Shown: piece by piece, positions 9,430 to 17,937 of the stretch
Position numbering within the stretch: position 1 is the stretch's first letter
Layout of the letters: each line of letters starts with the position of its first letter
Assembly: GCF_009796865.1 (NCBI RefSeq)
Contig: NZ_CP047028.1
Coordinates: 248,001-312,000, forward strand
Reading direction: 5' to 3'
Source of the DNA: Formosa sp. L2A11
Lineage (GTDB): Bacteria > Bacteroidota > Bacteroidia > Flavobacteriales > Flavobacteriaceae
Length of the DNA: 64,000 nucleotides
The notes under the pieces: model-generated
Seen by the model: the letters and a program-made list of their open reading frames with translations, nothing else
Told to the model about the DNA's origin: nothing
The model's database searches: none
Position numbers and translations under genes: made by a program

Positions 9430-10680
9430 CTACTCGAAACGCATCGCTTTTACCGGAGATATTTTGGTAATTATATAAGATGGCACTAAAAGCATCACTA
9501 AACACAGTACAAATGTCCCAATATTTAACGCGATAATATAATTAAGATTAATGTAGACGGGAGCTTCAGTAACATAATAAATACTCGGGTCTAATGGAAA
9601 AAGTTTTAAATATTTCTGAGCAAAGAGCAATCCAAGTCCGATAACATTTCCCCAAAACAATCCTAAAATAATTAAGTAAGAGGCATTAAATAAAAACAAT
9701 TTTCTAATACTCCAATTATTACTTCCTAAGGCTTTTAAAACACCAATCATTTGGGTGCGTTCTAAAATAAGGACCAGTAAAGCCGTAATCATATTAATTC
9801 CTGCAACCAAAATCATGATCCCGATAATGGCATAAATATTATTATCGAAAATCTTAATCCACTCGAAAATAGAATAAAATTTATCAACTATAGTTTGAGT
9901 ATTTAACGTAGGTGGTGTGTTTTTATAAACTTCGGTTCCAATCTCTTGAACGCGATCAAAATCATCTATAAACACTTCAAAATCGCCAACTTGTGTGGCT
10001 TCCCATTTATTTAATCGTTGTATGTGTCTAATATCTCCAATAATATAAGACGCATCGAATTCTTGAAATCCCGAATTATAAATCCCTACAATGGTATATG
10101 TAATAATACTTGGTGGTTTATTGGTATCGTCTTTAATAAAATAGGTATTAAATTTATCGCCTAATTTAAACCCCATTTTATTAGCAATAAACTGCGACAT
10201 TAATACATCTTCATTTCTATCTTTTGTATAATCTGGGAGTCGACCTTCTATTAAAAAGTCTTTAAAATATTTCCAAGTAAAATCTTTACCAACACCTTTT
10301 AAAATAACTCCTTCAAAATCTGTAGCGGTTCTAATCACACCAAATTTGGTTGCTACGGCTTGAATGTGATTAATACCATCTATACTATTAAACTCTGGAT
10401 AAAAATCTTGTTGGGTAGAAATAGGAACAACACTTTCTTGAGAATTGTTACTATCGAAGTTAGAAATTATAATGTGTCCGTTAAAAGCAACAACCTTATC
10501 TCTAATTTTTTGTTGTAAACCAATTCCTGTTGCAATGGCAATCATCATGACCACAATACCAATTGCAATTGCTGCGATTCCAATTTTTATTATTGGTGCC
10601 GAAACACTACTTTTATACGCTTTACTGCCTATTATGCGTTTAGCTAAAAAAAATTCGTAATTCAAATTATTGGTATGCAT
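9430..10680 (-). CDS. ABC transporter permease, LolC/E / FtsX-like
   Basis: 416-residue inner-membrane permease with one N-terminal membrane segment (about residues 30-52), a large extracytoplasmic MacB-like domain (about 55-280), and three C-terminal segments forming the FtsX domain, ending VKAMRFE. This topology is that of LolC/LolE lipoprotein-releasing permeases. No ATPase gene is adjacent. Its ATG overlaps the ATG of the divergent NamZ-like gene within a single ATGCAT; a TTG at codon 6 is an alternative start. Confidence 0.85.
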   Translation of the reverse strand: MHTNNLNYEFFLAKRIIGSKAYKSSVSAPIIKIGIAAIAIGIVVMMIAIATGIGLQQKIRDKVVAFNGHIIISNFDSNNSQESVVPISTQQDFYPEFNSIDGINHIQAVATKFGVIRTATDFEGVILKGVGKDFTWKYFKDFLIEGRLPDYTKDRNEDVLMSQFIANKMGFKLGDKFNTYFIKDDTNKPPSIITYTIVGIYNSGFQEFDASYIIGDIRHIQRLNKWEATQVGDFEVFIDDFDRVQEIGTEVYKNTPPTLNTQTIVDKFYSIFEWIKIFDNNIYAIIGIMILVAGINMITALLVLILERTQMIGVLKALGSNNWSIRKLFLFNASYLIILGLFWGNVIGLGLLFAQKYLKLFPLDPSIYYVTEAPVYINLNYIIALNIGTFVLCLVMLLVPSYIITKISPVKAMRFE

Positions 10681-11898
10681 TTAAATGTCCTCAAAAATAC
10701 AGTTTTATTATCGGTTTTCATCATGATTTCTTTTGGTTGTCGTGCAATCTCTTCTACCGGAAATCTAAATCAAGAAAATTTAGTCATTAAAAATGACAGT
10801 ACAATTATTATTGGAGCTAATAGAACCGAAGCTTACCTTCCGCTTTTAGAAGGGAAAAAGATTGGTGTTGTAGCGAATCAGACTTCAGTTATTTTTAAAG
10901 TTAATGACTCGTATACGCATTTGGTAGATTCACTTTTACAATTAGATGTTAATGTAACCAAAGTTTTTTCTCCAGAACATGGTTTTCGTGGCACTGCTGA
11001 TGCAGGAGAAGTTGTTAAAGATGGTATTGATACTAAAACAAAATTGCCTATAGTTTCGCTTTATGGTTCTAACAAAAAACCTACAGCAGAACAACTTAAA
11101 AATATAGACCTACTAATTTTCGACATTCAAGATGTAGGCGCACGTTTCTATACTTATATTTCTACATTACATTATGTAATGGAAGCTTGTGCAGAAAACA
11201 ATATTCCGGTATTAATATTAGATCGTCCAAACCCGAATGGTCGTTATATTGATGGTCCTATTTTAGAAATGGAATACAAAAGTTTTGTTGGTATGCATCC
11301 AATTCCTATCGTTCATGGTATGACAATTGGTGAGTATGCGCAAATGATTAATGGACAAAAATGGTTAAAAAACGGAGTACAATGTGATATTACTGTAATT
11401 AAAATGAAAGATTACACACACGATGCCTTATACCATTTACCAATAAAACCATCTCCTAATTTACCAAACGATCAGTCTATAAACTTATACCCTAGTTTAT
11501 GCTTTTTTGAAGGAACAAACGTTAATGCGGGTCGCGGTACAGAAACACAGTTTCAAGTGTATGGATCTCCATTTTTAAAAAACCAATCTTTTAGTTACAC
11601 TCCTGAGTCTAATGCAGGTGCTAAACATCCTAAACATGAAAACAAAGTATGTTATGGTGTAGATTTAACATCAGAAAAAGAACAGAATCAGATTAACTTA
11701 GCTTACGTTATTAAAGCGTATCAGGCGACAGATAATAAGTCGAAATTTTTTAATTCATTTTTCACCAAGTTAGCGGGATCTAAAAAACTTCAGAAACAAA
11801 TTGAAGGTAATTTAAGCGTTACTGAAATTAAACAATCTTGGAAAACAGGACTAGACACTTACAAGAAAATGCGCAAACATTACCTATTGTATAAATAA
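10675..11898 (+). CDS. DUF1343/NamZ-type exo-beta-N-acetylmuramidase, lipoprotein
   Basis: 407 residues. The N-terminus is a lipoprotein signal peptide with lipobox ISFGC (Cys 22). The body carries the DUF1343 blocks KKIGVVANQTSV, KVFSPEHGFRG, FDIQDVGARFYTYISTL and LDRPNPNG. Characterised members (NamZ) are exo-lytic beta-N-acetylmuramidases that release MurNAc from peptidoglycan fragments, so a cell-wall recycling role is the family expectation. It starts within the first codons of the divergent permease gene and ends before a hairpin at 11903-11939. Confidence 0.88.
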   Translation: MHLNVLKNTVLLSVFIMISFGCRAISSTGNLNQENLVIKNDSTIIIGANRTEAYLPLLEGKKIGVVANQTSVIFKVNDSYTHLVDSLLQLDVNVTKVFSPEHGFRGTADAGEVVKDGIDTKTKLPIVSLYGSNKKPTAEQLKNIDLLIFDIQDVGARFYTYISTLHYVMEACAENNIPVLILDRPNPNGRYIDGPILEMEYKSFVGMHPIPIVHGMTIGEYAQMINGQKWLKNGVQCDITVIKMKDYTHDALYHLPIKPSPNLPNDQSINLYPSLCFFEGTNVNAGRGTETQFQVYGSPFLKNQSFSYTPESNAGAKHPKHENKVCYGVDLTSEKEQNQINLAYVIKAYQATDNKSKFFNSFFTKLAGSKKLQKQIEGNLSVTEIKQSWKTGLDTYKKMRKHYLLYK

Positions 11899-11902
11899 TT
11901 TA

Positions 11903-11939
11903 AATGCTGTAAAAAACAAATATTGAATTTTACAGCATT
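11903..11939. terminator. Bidirectional hairpin between convergent genes
   Basis: A 12-bp perfect stem (AATGCTGTAAAA at 11903-11914 paired with TTTTACAGCATT at 11928-11939, 13-nt loop) lies between the convergent NamZ-like and barrel-protein genes. It has A/T-rich arms but no long T run on either strand, so termination is likely rather than certain. Confidence 0.6.
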
Positions 11940-11974
11940 ACCTATATTATATGGGAATTATCTTTTATTTAAAC

Positions 11975-13225
11975 TTAGAATATTTTGTAACTCGCTAAAA
12001 TTCCAAAACCATTAATTTTGGAAGTGGCTCCAGCTTCATTAGAAGACATATTACTACTTAAATCGTATCTTAACTCGCAAGCAAAGCTTTTATAAATAAC
12101 ACCTATACCCATTGGGAAATTAAAATATGCCGATTTAAAATACAATGCATCTTTATATTCTACAACCTGTCCTGTTCCTGCTCTTACCTCTACTAAATCT
12201 GATTTGCTATTTAAATCTAAACTTAAACCAATACCTAAATTTACAAAAGGCATTAAACTGCTGTTTTTTAGTTCGAACTTATGGCGCAACATTGTAATAA
12301 ATTGTAAAGTTGTAGTCTGAAACTCCATATTTAAATCGTTAGTTAAACTATTATTTGTCTCAGAGAAGGATTGCGAATAATTAATATCGCTTTTCATTGA
12401 TCTATAAGTTAACTCGGTATATAAAGACCACTTTTTTATATCTTCTTTAAAATTAAAATCTGCAGCTAATCCAAATACGGGAACGGTAAAGCTTTGATCA
12501 GGAAATCCTCTTAAAGCTCCTTCTTGATCTTCTACCTTGAAATTAGTAAACAGCAAACCTCCTGTTACATATAAATCAATTTTATCATGTTTAATATCTC
12601 TTATATATTCACTACCTGTAGAAACACACGCATTATATTCATTAAAATATTTCTGAAGTTGTTTATTATTATAATCAAAATCTTTTATAGTCACAGTTTT
12701 ACAATCTGAAAAATATAATCTAAGCTGACCAAGATATTTTTTATATTCAGATTTAATCGTTTTAGAATTCCCATTTATGGTCTCTTTTCTTAAAATATCT
12801 CTATTGATTAGCTCTTGAAATTCATCTCCAATTTTTATAAAGAAATGAGGTCTATAATCTCGATACTCATACAGTCCTGCATGACCTTCTACAAGCGTAT
12901 TTAAGAAGATACGTTTATTTTCAAACTTAGCTTCATCTCCAATTTTCATTTGGTTTAAAGTTTGGTTTGTTACATCTAAATTAACAGTTTCGGTAATAAA
13001 ACGATCGTTTTCAATTTGAAACCCCAAAATATCATTTGGCGTATAAACACTATTCTGATCTCCTTGTTTAAACTCTATTTTAGAAGGCGTACTTTTCCAT
13101 TGTTTATCATTTATAAATCCATTTAAAGATTCATTATTATTTGTAGTAATTTGTCCTTCGACCCAATTCGTTTGTGAAAAGGACGTAAAGAAGCTCAATA
13201 AAAAAAGAAGGTTAAGATATTTCAT
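11975..13225 (-). CDS. Predicted outer-membrane beta-barrel protein
   Basis: 416 residues with a signal peptide ending near TSFSQ (residue 18). The first half has alternating polar and hydrophobic strands and a region beginning WVEGQITTNNNESLNGFI. The second half (about 215-416) reads as an eight-strand-type beta-barrel domain (YVTGGLLFTNFKVE..., LRHKFELKNSSLMPFVNLGIGL) ending in an aromatic residue (ASYKIF). I do not recognise a named family. The ATG is followed upstream by a run of A/T on the opposite strand. Confidence 0.75.
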   Translation of the reverse strand: MKYLNLLFLLSFFTSFSQTNWVEGQITTNNNESLNGFINDKQWKSTPSKIEFKQGDQNSVYTPNDILGFQIENDRFITETVNLDVTNQTLNQMKIGDEAKFENKRIFLNTLVEGHAGLYEYRDYRPHFFIKIGDEFQELINRDILRKETINGNSKTIKSEYKKYLGQLRLYFSDCKTVTIKDFDYNNKQLQKYFNEYNACVSTGSEYIRDIKHDKIDLYVTGGLLFTNFKVEDQEGALRGFPDQSFTVPVFGLAADFNFKEDIKKWSLYTELTYRSMKSDINYSQSFSETNNSLTNDLNMEFQTTTLQFITMLRHKFELKNSSLMPFVNLGIGLSLDLNSKSDLVEVRAGTGQVVEYKDALYFKSAYFNFPMGIGVIYKSFACELRYDLSSNMSSNEAGATSKINGFGILASYKIF

Positions 13226-13308
13226 TAAAAATGTGGTTAGGTTTTAAATGTAAAAAAAAAAAAAAGAATTCTAACAATTATTAGTACAACTATGCGTCTT
13301 TTATAAAT

Positions 13309-14205
13309 TTAATTCAATCCATTATTAATCATACTAATCAATTTTTTCTTATCCCAAGAAGACACTTGCTCTTCCCAAATAGCACCATTTGGTTCGTCTT
13401 GCAACAAGGTATAAGATGCTAAATATAAAAACGACCGCAGACCTGTATTAACATTAGTAATTTCTAAAGTTTTAATTCTATGTAATTTTCTAAGCACTTT
13501 TTTAGGATGCTGTAACAACAAATCCTCTTGTGCTTTTAACAAATCTATTCTTTGTTTTAAAACAGCTTTATTTTCCAGACTTTCTACATCTAAAAGCTGA
13601 ATAGCTTCATCTAGATATATAGAAGCTAAACCAACAAATTCTGGTCTTATATTAGACTTTGTAAAAAATGCAAAATCCATATATTTAGCCGATAAAAAAA
13701 TAGTAGAATAAAAATCTGGATTACGCTTATAATTTTCTAACGAGGAATTTAGAAAAGTCATATCTAAACTATAATTACGAATAAATTCTTGAAGATTTAA
13801 AACAAACTTGGTATCGTAAATATTTAAAATATTGCCATTAGCATCTAACACCTTTAAGCTGTCATCATTAAACTTTTCAATATAACTCTCAGATTTTTTA
13901 TTTTTTATTTTTTCATAAAGCTTAGAATAGTTATCCTCACTTAGTATTACAGGCACAAAACGGTCCCAAAGTAAACTATCTATAACAGGCTCTTCAAACA
14001 TATTGTCTACTAAGACTTCTTGTCCAACACTATCGTTTACATAGATAGGGATACCTTTATTATAGGCATCTTCCCAAACCACAACTAATAATTTGTTTTG
14101 TGTTAAAGCTAAACGTTCTGCAACTTCCAAATTTGTCATCCATTCTTGGGCAGAACTTATACCAAATGAAAAACTTAATAAAATAAAGAGTAAAAATCTG
14201 TTCAT
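13309..14205 (-). CDS. Secreted thioredoxin-fold-like protein without CXXC
   Basis: 298 residues with a signal peptide (cleavage near ISSAQ, residue 19). Residues 20-140 resemble the start of thioredoxin-like proteins (EWMTNLEVAERLALTQNKLLVVVWEDAY), but the CXXC redox pair is absent. The remainder is alpha-helical (ENKAVLKQRIDLLKAQEDLLLQHPKKVLRKLHRI). It is probably not a redox enzyme. It starts 4 bp after the stop of the YkgJ-family gene, so the two are an operon. Function unknown. Confidence 0.65.
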   Translation of the reverse strand: MNRFLLFILLSFSFGISSAQEWMTNLEVAERLALTQNKLLVVVWEDAYNKGIPIYVNDSVGQEVLVDNMFEEPVIDSLLWDRFVPVILSEDNYSKLYEKIKNKKSESYIEKFNDDSLKVLDANGNILNIYDTKFVLNLQEFIRNYSLDMTFLNSSLENYKRNPDFYSTIFLSAKYMDFAFFTKSNIRPEFVGLASIYLDEAIQLLDVESLENKAVLKQRIDLLKAQEDLLLQHPKKVLRKLHRIKTLEITNVNTGLRSFLYLASYTLLQDEPNGAIWEEQVSSWDKKKLISMINNGLN

Positions 14206-14208
14206 AAT

Positions 14209-14700
14209 TTACTTAATACGTTTTTTCATTTCTTCTACAATATTAAAAGCTGCAGGACAAATAGTCACATTTTTTAAGGTAAGATTAGAAATTTGCTGAA
14301 ACTTTTTTCTGTCTGTATGCGGAAACTCACGACAAGCTTTTGGTCTAACCTCGTAAATAGAACAATAATTATCTGCTCCTAGAAATGTACACGGTACACT
14401 TTGCAACACATAATCTTTATCTTCATCTACGCGTAAAAACTGTGCGATAAACCGTTGGGGTTTCATTTTAAAATGTTTAGAAATACGCTCTACATCCTTA
14501 TCTGTAAATAATGGTCCTGTAGTTTTGCAACAATTTGCACACTCTAAACAATCTGTTCGTTTAAATTCTGCATCATGCAATTCCTGCATAATATAATCTA
14601 ACTGCTTTGGCGGCTTCTTTTTTAGTTTTTTAAAAAAGCTAGTATTTTCGTTATGCTTATCTTTGGCCTCTTTAGGCAGATTTTTTAATATGTCTTGCAT
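14209..14700 (-). CDS. YkgJ family cysteine-cluster protein
   Basis: 163 residues with the zinc- or iron-binding cysteine cluster of the YkgJ family: CLECANCC (about residue 55), a central C in VPCTFLG, and YCSIYEVRPKACREFP (about 111-126). The N-terminal 45 residues are lysine-rich. The family is widespread and biochemically undefined. The gene is divergent from the methyltransferase gene that starts at 14769. Confidence 0.9.
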   Translation of the reverse strand: MQDILKNLPKEAKDKHNENTSFFKKLKKKPPKQLDYIMQELHDAEFKRTDCLECANCCKTTGPLFTDKDVERISKHFKMKPQRFIAQFLRVDEDKDYVLQSVPCTFLGADNYCSIYEVRPKACREFPHTDRKKFQQISNLTLKNVTICPAAFNIVEEMKKRIK

Positions 14701-14768
14701 GTAACAAAAATACGATTTAATTAAAATAAATCATTTTTAGACCACGAATAAAATCGATACAATTTATT

Positions 14769-15473
14769 ATGAAAGACCTTTTAGGACAAGCACTTTTAGA
14801 TTACCAGAATGGTAATTATACCGAAGATATAATCACCTCAACAAATATTTCGGACGAAGACACACTGCCTATTCCTTATTTGTTTCGAGAATATAAAGAT
14901 ATGCCACTATTAGAAAAAAAAGCGCTTAAACTGGCTAAAGGTCATGTTTTAGATGTAGGTTGTGGTGCTGGCGGACATAGTTTATATCTTCAAGATAAAG
15001 GATTCACTCTTAAATCTATTGATATTTCTGAAGGTGCAATTTCTGTATGTAAAAGCCGTGGCTTAAACCATGCAAAAGTGGCTTCTATTTTAGATGAAAC
15101 CGAACAATTTGATACTATTTTACTACTAATGAATGGTACTGGAATTTTTCAGAAATTAAGTTATGTTACTAAATACTTAACGCATTTAAAATCGCTTTTA
15201 AAACCCGACGGACAAATATTGTTAGATTCGTCGGATATTCAATACATGTATGAAGATGAAGACGGCGGGTTCTGGATTGACACCAATGCCAATTACTATG
15301 GCGAACTTCATTACTATTTAAGTTATAAAGGTAAAAAAGAAGAACCTTTAACGTGGTTATATTTAGATTTTGAAACCTTAAAAACAGCCTGCCTTACTGT
15401 AAGTTTAGATTGCGAAAACATACAAGAAGGCGACCATTTTGATTATTTAGCAAAACTAACTATTATCGAATAG
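14769..15473 (+). CDS. Class I SAM-dependent methyltransferase
   Basis: 234 residues with a Rossmann-type methyltransferase core. SAM-binding motif I is HVLDVGCGAGGHSLYL (about residue 59), and the following acidic strand end is KSIDISEGAI. A motif-IV-like LLLMNGTGIF follows at about 118. The acceptor substrate cannot be told. It converges with the DUF2059 gene, with the two 3' ends overlapping by 11 bp. Confidence 0.85.
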   Translation: MKDLLGQALLDYQNGNYTEDIITSTNISDEDTLPIPYLFREYKDMPLLEKKALKLAKGHVLDVGCGAGGHSLYLQDKGFTLKSIDISEGAISVCKSRGLNHAKVASILDETEQFDTILLLMNGTGIFQKLSYVTKYLTHLKSLLKPDGQILLDSSDIQYMYEDEDGGFWIDTNANYYGELHYYLSYKGKKEEPLTWLYLDFETLKTACLTVSLDCENIQEGDHFDYLAKLTIIE

Positions 15474-15996
15474 AAAAGCCTTTAGCTTCTAATTTCTCGT
15501 TCACAGATTTATACATATCGCCACACCAGAAATCTGAAATCACTTGCATTTTTTTTTTCATACCAGATTGAGAACTTACAATCTTTTTTCCTGTTGCTGT
15601 TTTATAAAACTTATCGATTTCTTTTTTGTCTTTTTTAGTTAATGCATTCGGATTACTAATCATAGTTTGTCCTGCATGAGATGTATATAATGTATTCATA
15701 TTTTGAACATCTTCAAGTGTAAAAAAATCTGAATATGCAGAAACTAATCTAGCATTTACAGCTTGCATAGCTTCGGGTTTTACTGTTTTTAATTCAGCCC
15801 AAGTTTCTGCTGGGATATCTAATTTAGTGTATTGATCTTGCATTTGTTTAAAACAAGATTCGTAAATGGTTTCATAGTACGCATAAGTACCGTTACTTTT
15901 AAGACATAGTGTTGCCGCTTCTGAGTAGGCTTCTGTTTGCGAAAAAACAGAGATAGAACACAGTAAGCTAATACAAAAAGTTAGCATTAATTTCAT
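15463..15996 (-). CDS. DUF2059-like secreted protein
   Basis: 177 residues with a signal peptide ending near ISVFSQ (residue 20). The helical C-terminal half fits the DUF2059 pattern, with aromatic Y-x-D-F-F and MNTLYTSHAGQTMI before TGKKIV. Two cysteines in the N-terminal half (CLKSNGTYAYYETIYESC) and one near the end could form disulfides. Function is unknown. Its 3' end overlaps the convergent methyltransferase gene. Confidence 0.7.
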   Translation of the reverse strand: MKLMLTFCISLLCSISVFSQTEAYSEAATLCLKSNGTYAYYETIYESCFKQMQDQYTKLDIPAETWAELKTVKPEAMQAVNARLVSAYSDFFTLEDVQNMNTLYTSHAGQTMISNPNALTKKDKKEIDKFYKTATGKKIVSSQSGMKKKMQVISDFWCGDMYKSVNEKLEAKGFSIR

Positions 15997-16101
15997 AGGG
16001 ATTGAATTTAATTAGGGTTAGTTTTTTAACGAAATAAATATAGTAAAAAACCACAAACTTGACTTTTAAATAATATGTTAGAATCTTTAATATATAAAAA
16101 C

Positions 16102-16131
16102 AAAAAAAGCATCCATAAGGATGCTTTTTTT
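16102..16131 (-). terminator. Rho-independent terminator after the barrel gene
   Basis: A perfect 13-bp stem (arms 16102-16114 and 16119-16131, AGCATCC/GGATGCT core, loop ATAA) flanked by A and T runs. It lies 25 bp beyond the stop of the barrel gene at 16156 and reads as a terminator on the minus strand; the T run on the plus strand would also allow the other direction. Confidence 0.85.
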
Positions 16132-16155
16132 GTTAATCGTATTTTGTTTTCCGTC

Positions 16156-17913
16156 TTAAAAATCGAATTTATAAGTTGCTCCTCCTAATATCTGAAAGCC
16201 TTGTACGTTATAATTACTCCAACGTTCGTAACTATCTCCGGCAACATTATTTAGGTTTAGAAATACTGTAAATCTATTACTAAAATTATAACCTGCATTA
16301 AAATTAATGTCTACATAACCATCTAAACTAATAACGGCATCTGGAGTTATAACATTATCTCCTGTTAACACATTTAGGTCTTTACGTTCTCCTACATAGA
16401 AAATTTTTGCTCCAGCAAACCAACTATCATCAGACATATAATCTGCAAAAACAGACGCTTTAATATTAGGTAAATTCCACGCTTCTTCTTCAAACTCTGT
16501 ATTGTAGTTCATATACTCTGCGCGTAATCCCATTTTTAAATTTCTGTTCATATCTACGTTTACCTCAACCAAAGCCTGTATGGTTTTAATATTATCGTAA
16601 ACTACCATAAATGAATTTCCGTATTTAAAAGAATCTGTGGTTCCCATAGTTGTTCCACTTGCCTGAAAAGTATTCTTTCTAAATAAAGCCTTATCTTTTT
16701 CTGAAGAATATCCTATTTTAACGTTGTATCCAATATCGTTTGTAAATTTCCCTAACATACCTGCATACGCGTTAAAACTGTTATCTGTAGGTCTCACACT
16801 TATAGTAGGTGATAGAAATTGGTTAGTCTGAGCAAAATCACGATATGTATTCTGTATAACATCACCAGTTAATCCTCCATAAGCAATAACAACATCATCT
16901 ACAATTCTAAAAGATCCTGTAATATTAGGAAACACATAAAGGTTACTCTCTGTATCATTCTTTCCAATCATATAATATGCAGAAGCTCCAATATTTAAAG
17001 TTAAATCGTCTCGACGCAATTGATATGATGGAGATACCCCAAATAATAAGCCTCCATATTCTGCTGGATTTTCTGTACGAACATATGCTTCTCCTGCATG
17101 ACCGCTAAGATATTCTAGTCTTACATCGGTAGTAATTTCTTCGTCCATAATAGGCAAATCTACTTTACCCTTAAATTTTAAAAGAGTTTCTCCCGATTCA
17201 AATTCATCGTAAAAACGTCTTAATGTAACACTTCCAGATTTCACATACGTATAATCGAAAGCGACATCACCAATGGCATATAAATCATAAAAATTATGAC
17301 TTACAGACGTATTATCGTCTGAGGCATTTTGGTTAGTCGCATTTTCGTAGCGATCCTCGATACCATACCAATTATATTTCTGACGTTCTAATCCTCCTTT
17401 AATACTCCAAGTAATATCTCTTTGTCGTTTAATGTATTCTAATTCTACATTTGTATTTGTGAAAGAATTATCTAAAATCTTATCATCAATACCTCCATTA
17501 GACATCTCTTGAGTTAATCTAGCTCCAAAAGACCCGATACGATTAAATTCTTTAGTTACATATAATTCGGAAATTAAATCACCATAAGATCCGTAACCTA
17601 GAGTAAAATAATTTTCGTAAAATAACTCAGGCTTTTCTCTTTCAACCTTAGCTGCTTTTCCTTTTGTAGGAATAAAAGTAGAAGCCACTGGCACAGAAAG
17701 AATGTTATAATCTACATCTTTTTTTGCTGTTGTAGCATTATCGTCTAAATCAGGTGTTGTCTTAATTTTAAAAGCGTCTGAAATAGTTGGTGTGTATGGT
17801 TTAACCACATTAATAACATCTGTTTGGATGGTATCTTTCTCCTGTGAATACATTAGAGTAACACTAAAGAGAAATATTAAAGGCGTTAATATATATTGAA
17901 ATGTCTTATACAT
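16156..17913 (-). CDS. Outer-membrane beta-barrel (TonB-receptor-like) protein, partner of the TPR gene
   Basis: 585 residues with a signal peptide (to about MYSQ, residue 23), a short linker region with DVINVVKPYTPTISDAFKIK, then barrel strands from about residue 95 ending in YKFDF. No complete plug domain is seen, so it is shorter than a normal TonB-dependent receptor. It follows the long TPR gene by 24 bp on the same strand, and a hairpin terminator closes the unit. The arrangement suggests the TPR protein and barrel act together in the envelope. Confidence 0.75.
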   Translation of the reverse strand: MYKTFQYILTPLIFLFSVTLMYSQEKDTIQTDVINVVKPYTPTISDAFKIKTTPDLDDNATTAKKDVDYNILSVPVASTFIPTKGKAAKVEREKPELFYENYFTLGYGSYGDLISELYVTKEFNRIGSFGARLTQEMSNGGIDDKILDNSFTNTNVELEYIKRQRDITWSIKGGLERQKYNWYGIEDRYENATNQNASDDNTSVSHNFYDLYAIGDVAFDYTYVKSGSVTLRRFYDEFESGETLLKFKGKVDLPIMDEEITTDVRLEYLSGHAGEAYVRTENPAEYGGLLFGVSPSYQLRRDDLTLNIGASAYYMIGKNDTESNLYVFPNITGSFRIVDDVVIAYGGLTGDVIQNTYRDFAQTNQFLSPTISVRPTDNSFNAYAGMLGKFTNDIGYNVKIGYSSEKDKALFRKNTFQASGTTMGTTDSFKYGNSFMVVYDNIKTIQALVEVNVDMNRNLKMGLRAEYMNYNTEFEEEAWNLPNIKASVFADYMSDDSWFAGAKIFYVGERKDLNVLTGDNVITPDAVISLDGYVDINFNAGYNFSNRFTVFLNLNNVAGDSYERWSNYNVQGFQILGGATYKFDF

Positions 17914-17937
17914 GATATAAGTAGATTTATTACAAGT

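Noticed and set aside
10445-10660. 71-codon plus-strand frame before the NamZ-type gene
   Set aside because: Antisense to the N-terminal membrane segment of the permease gene; hydrophobicity is a mirror effect.
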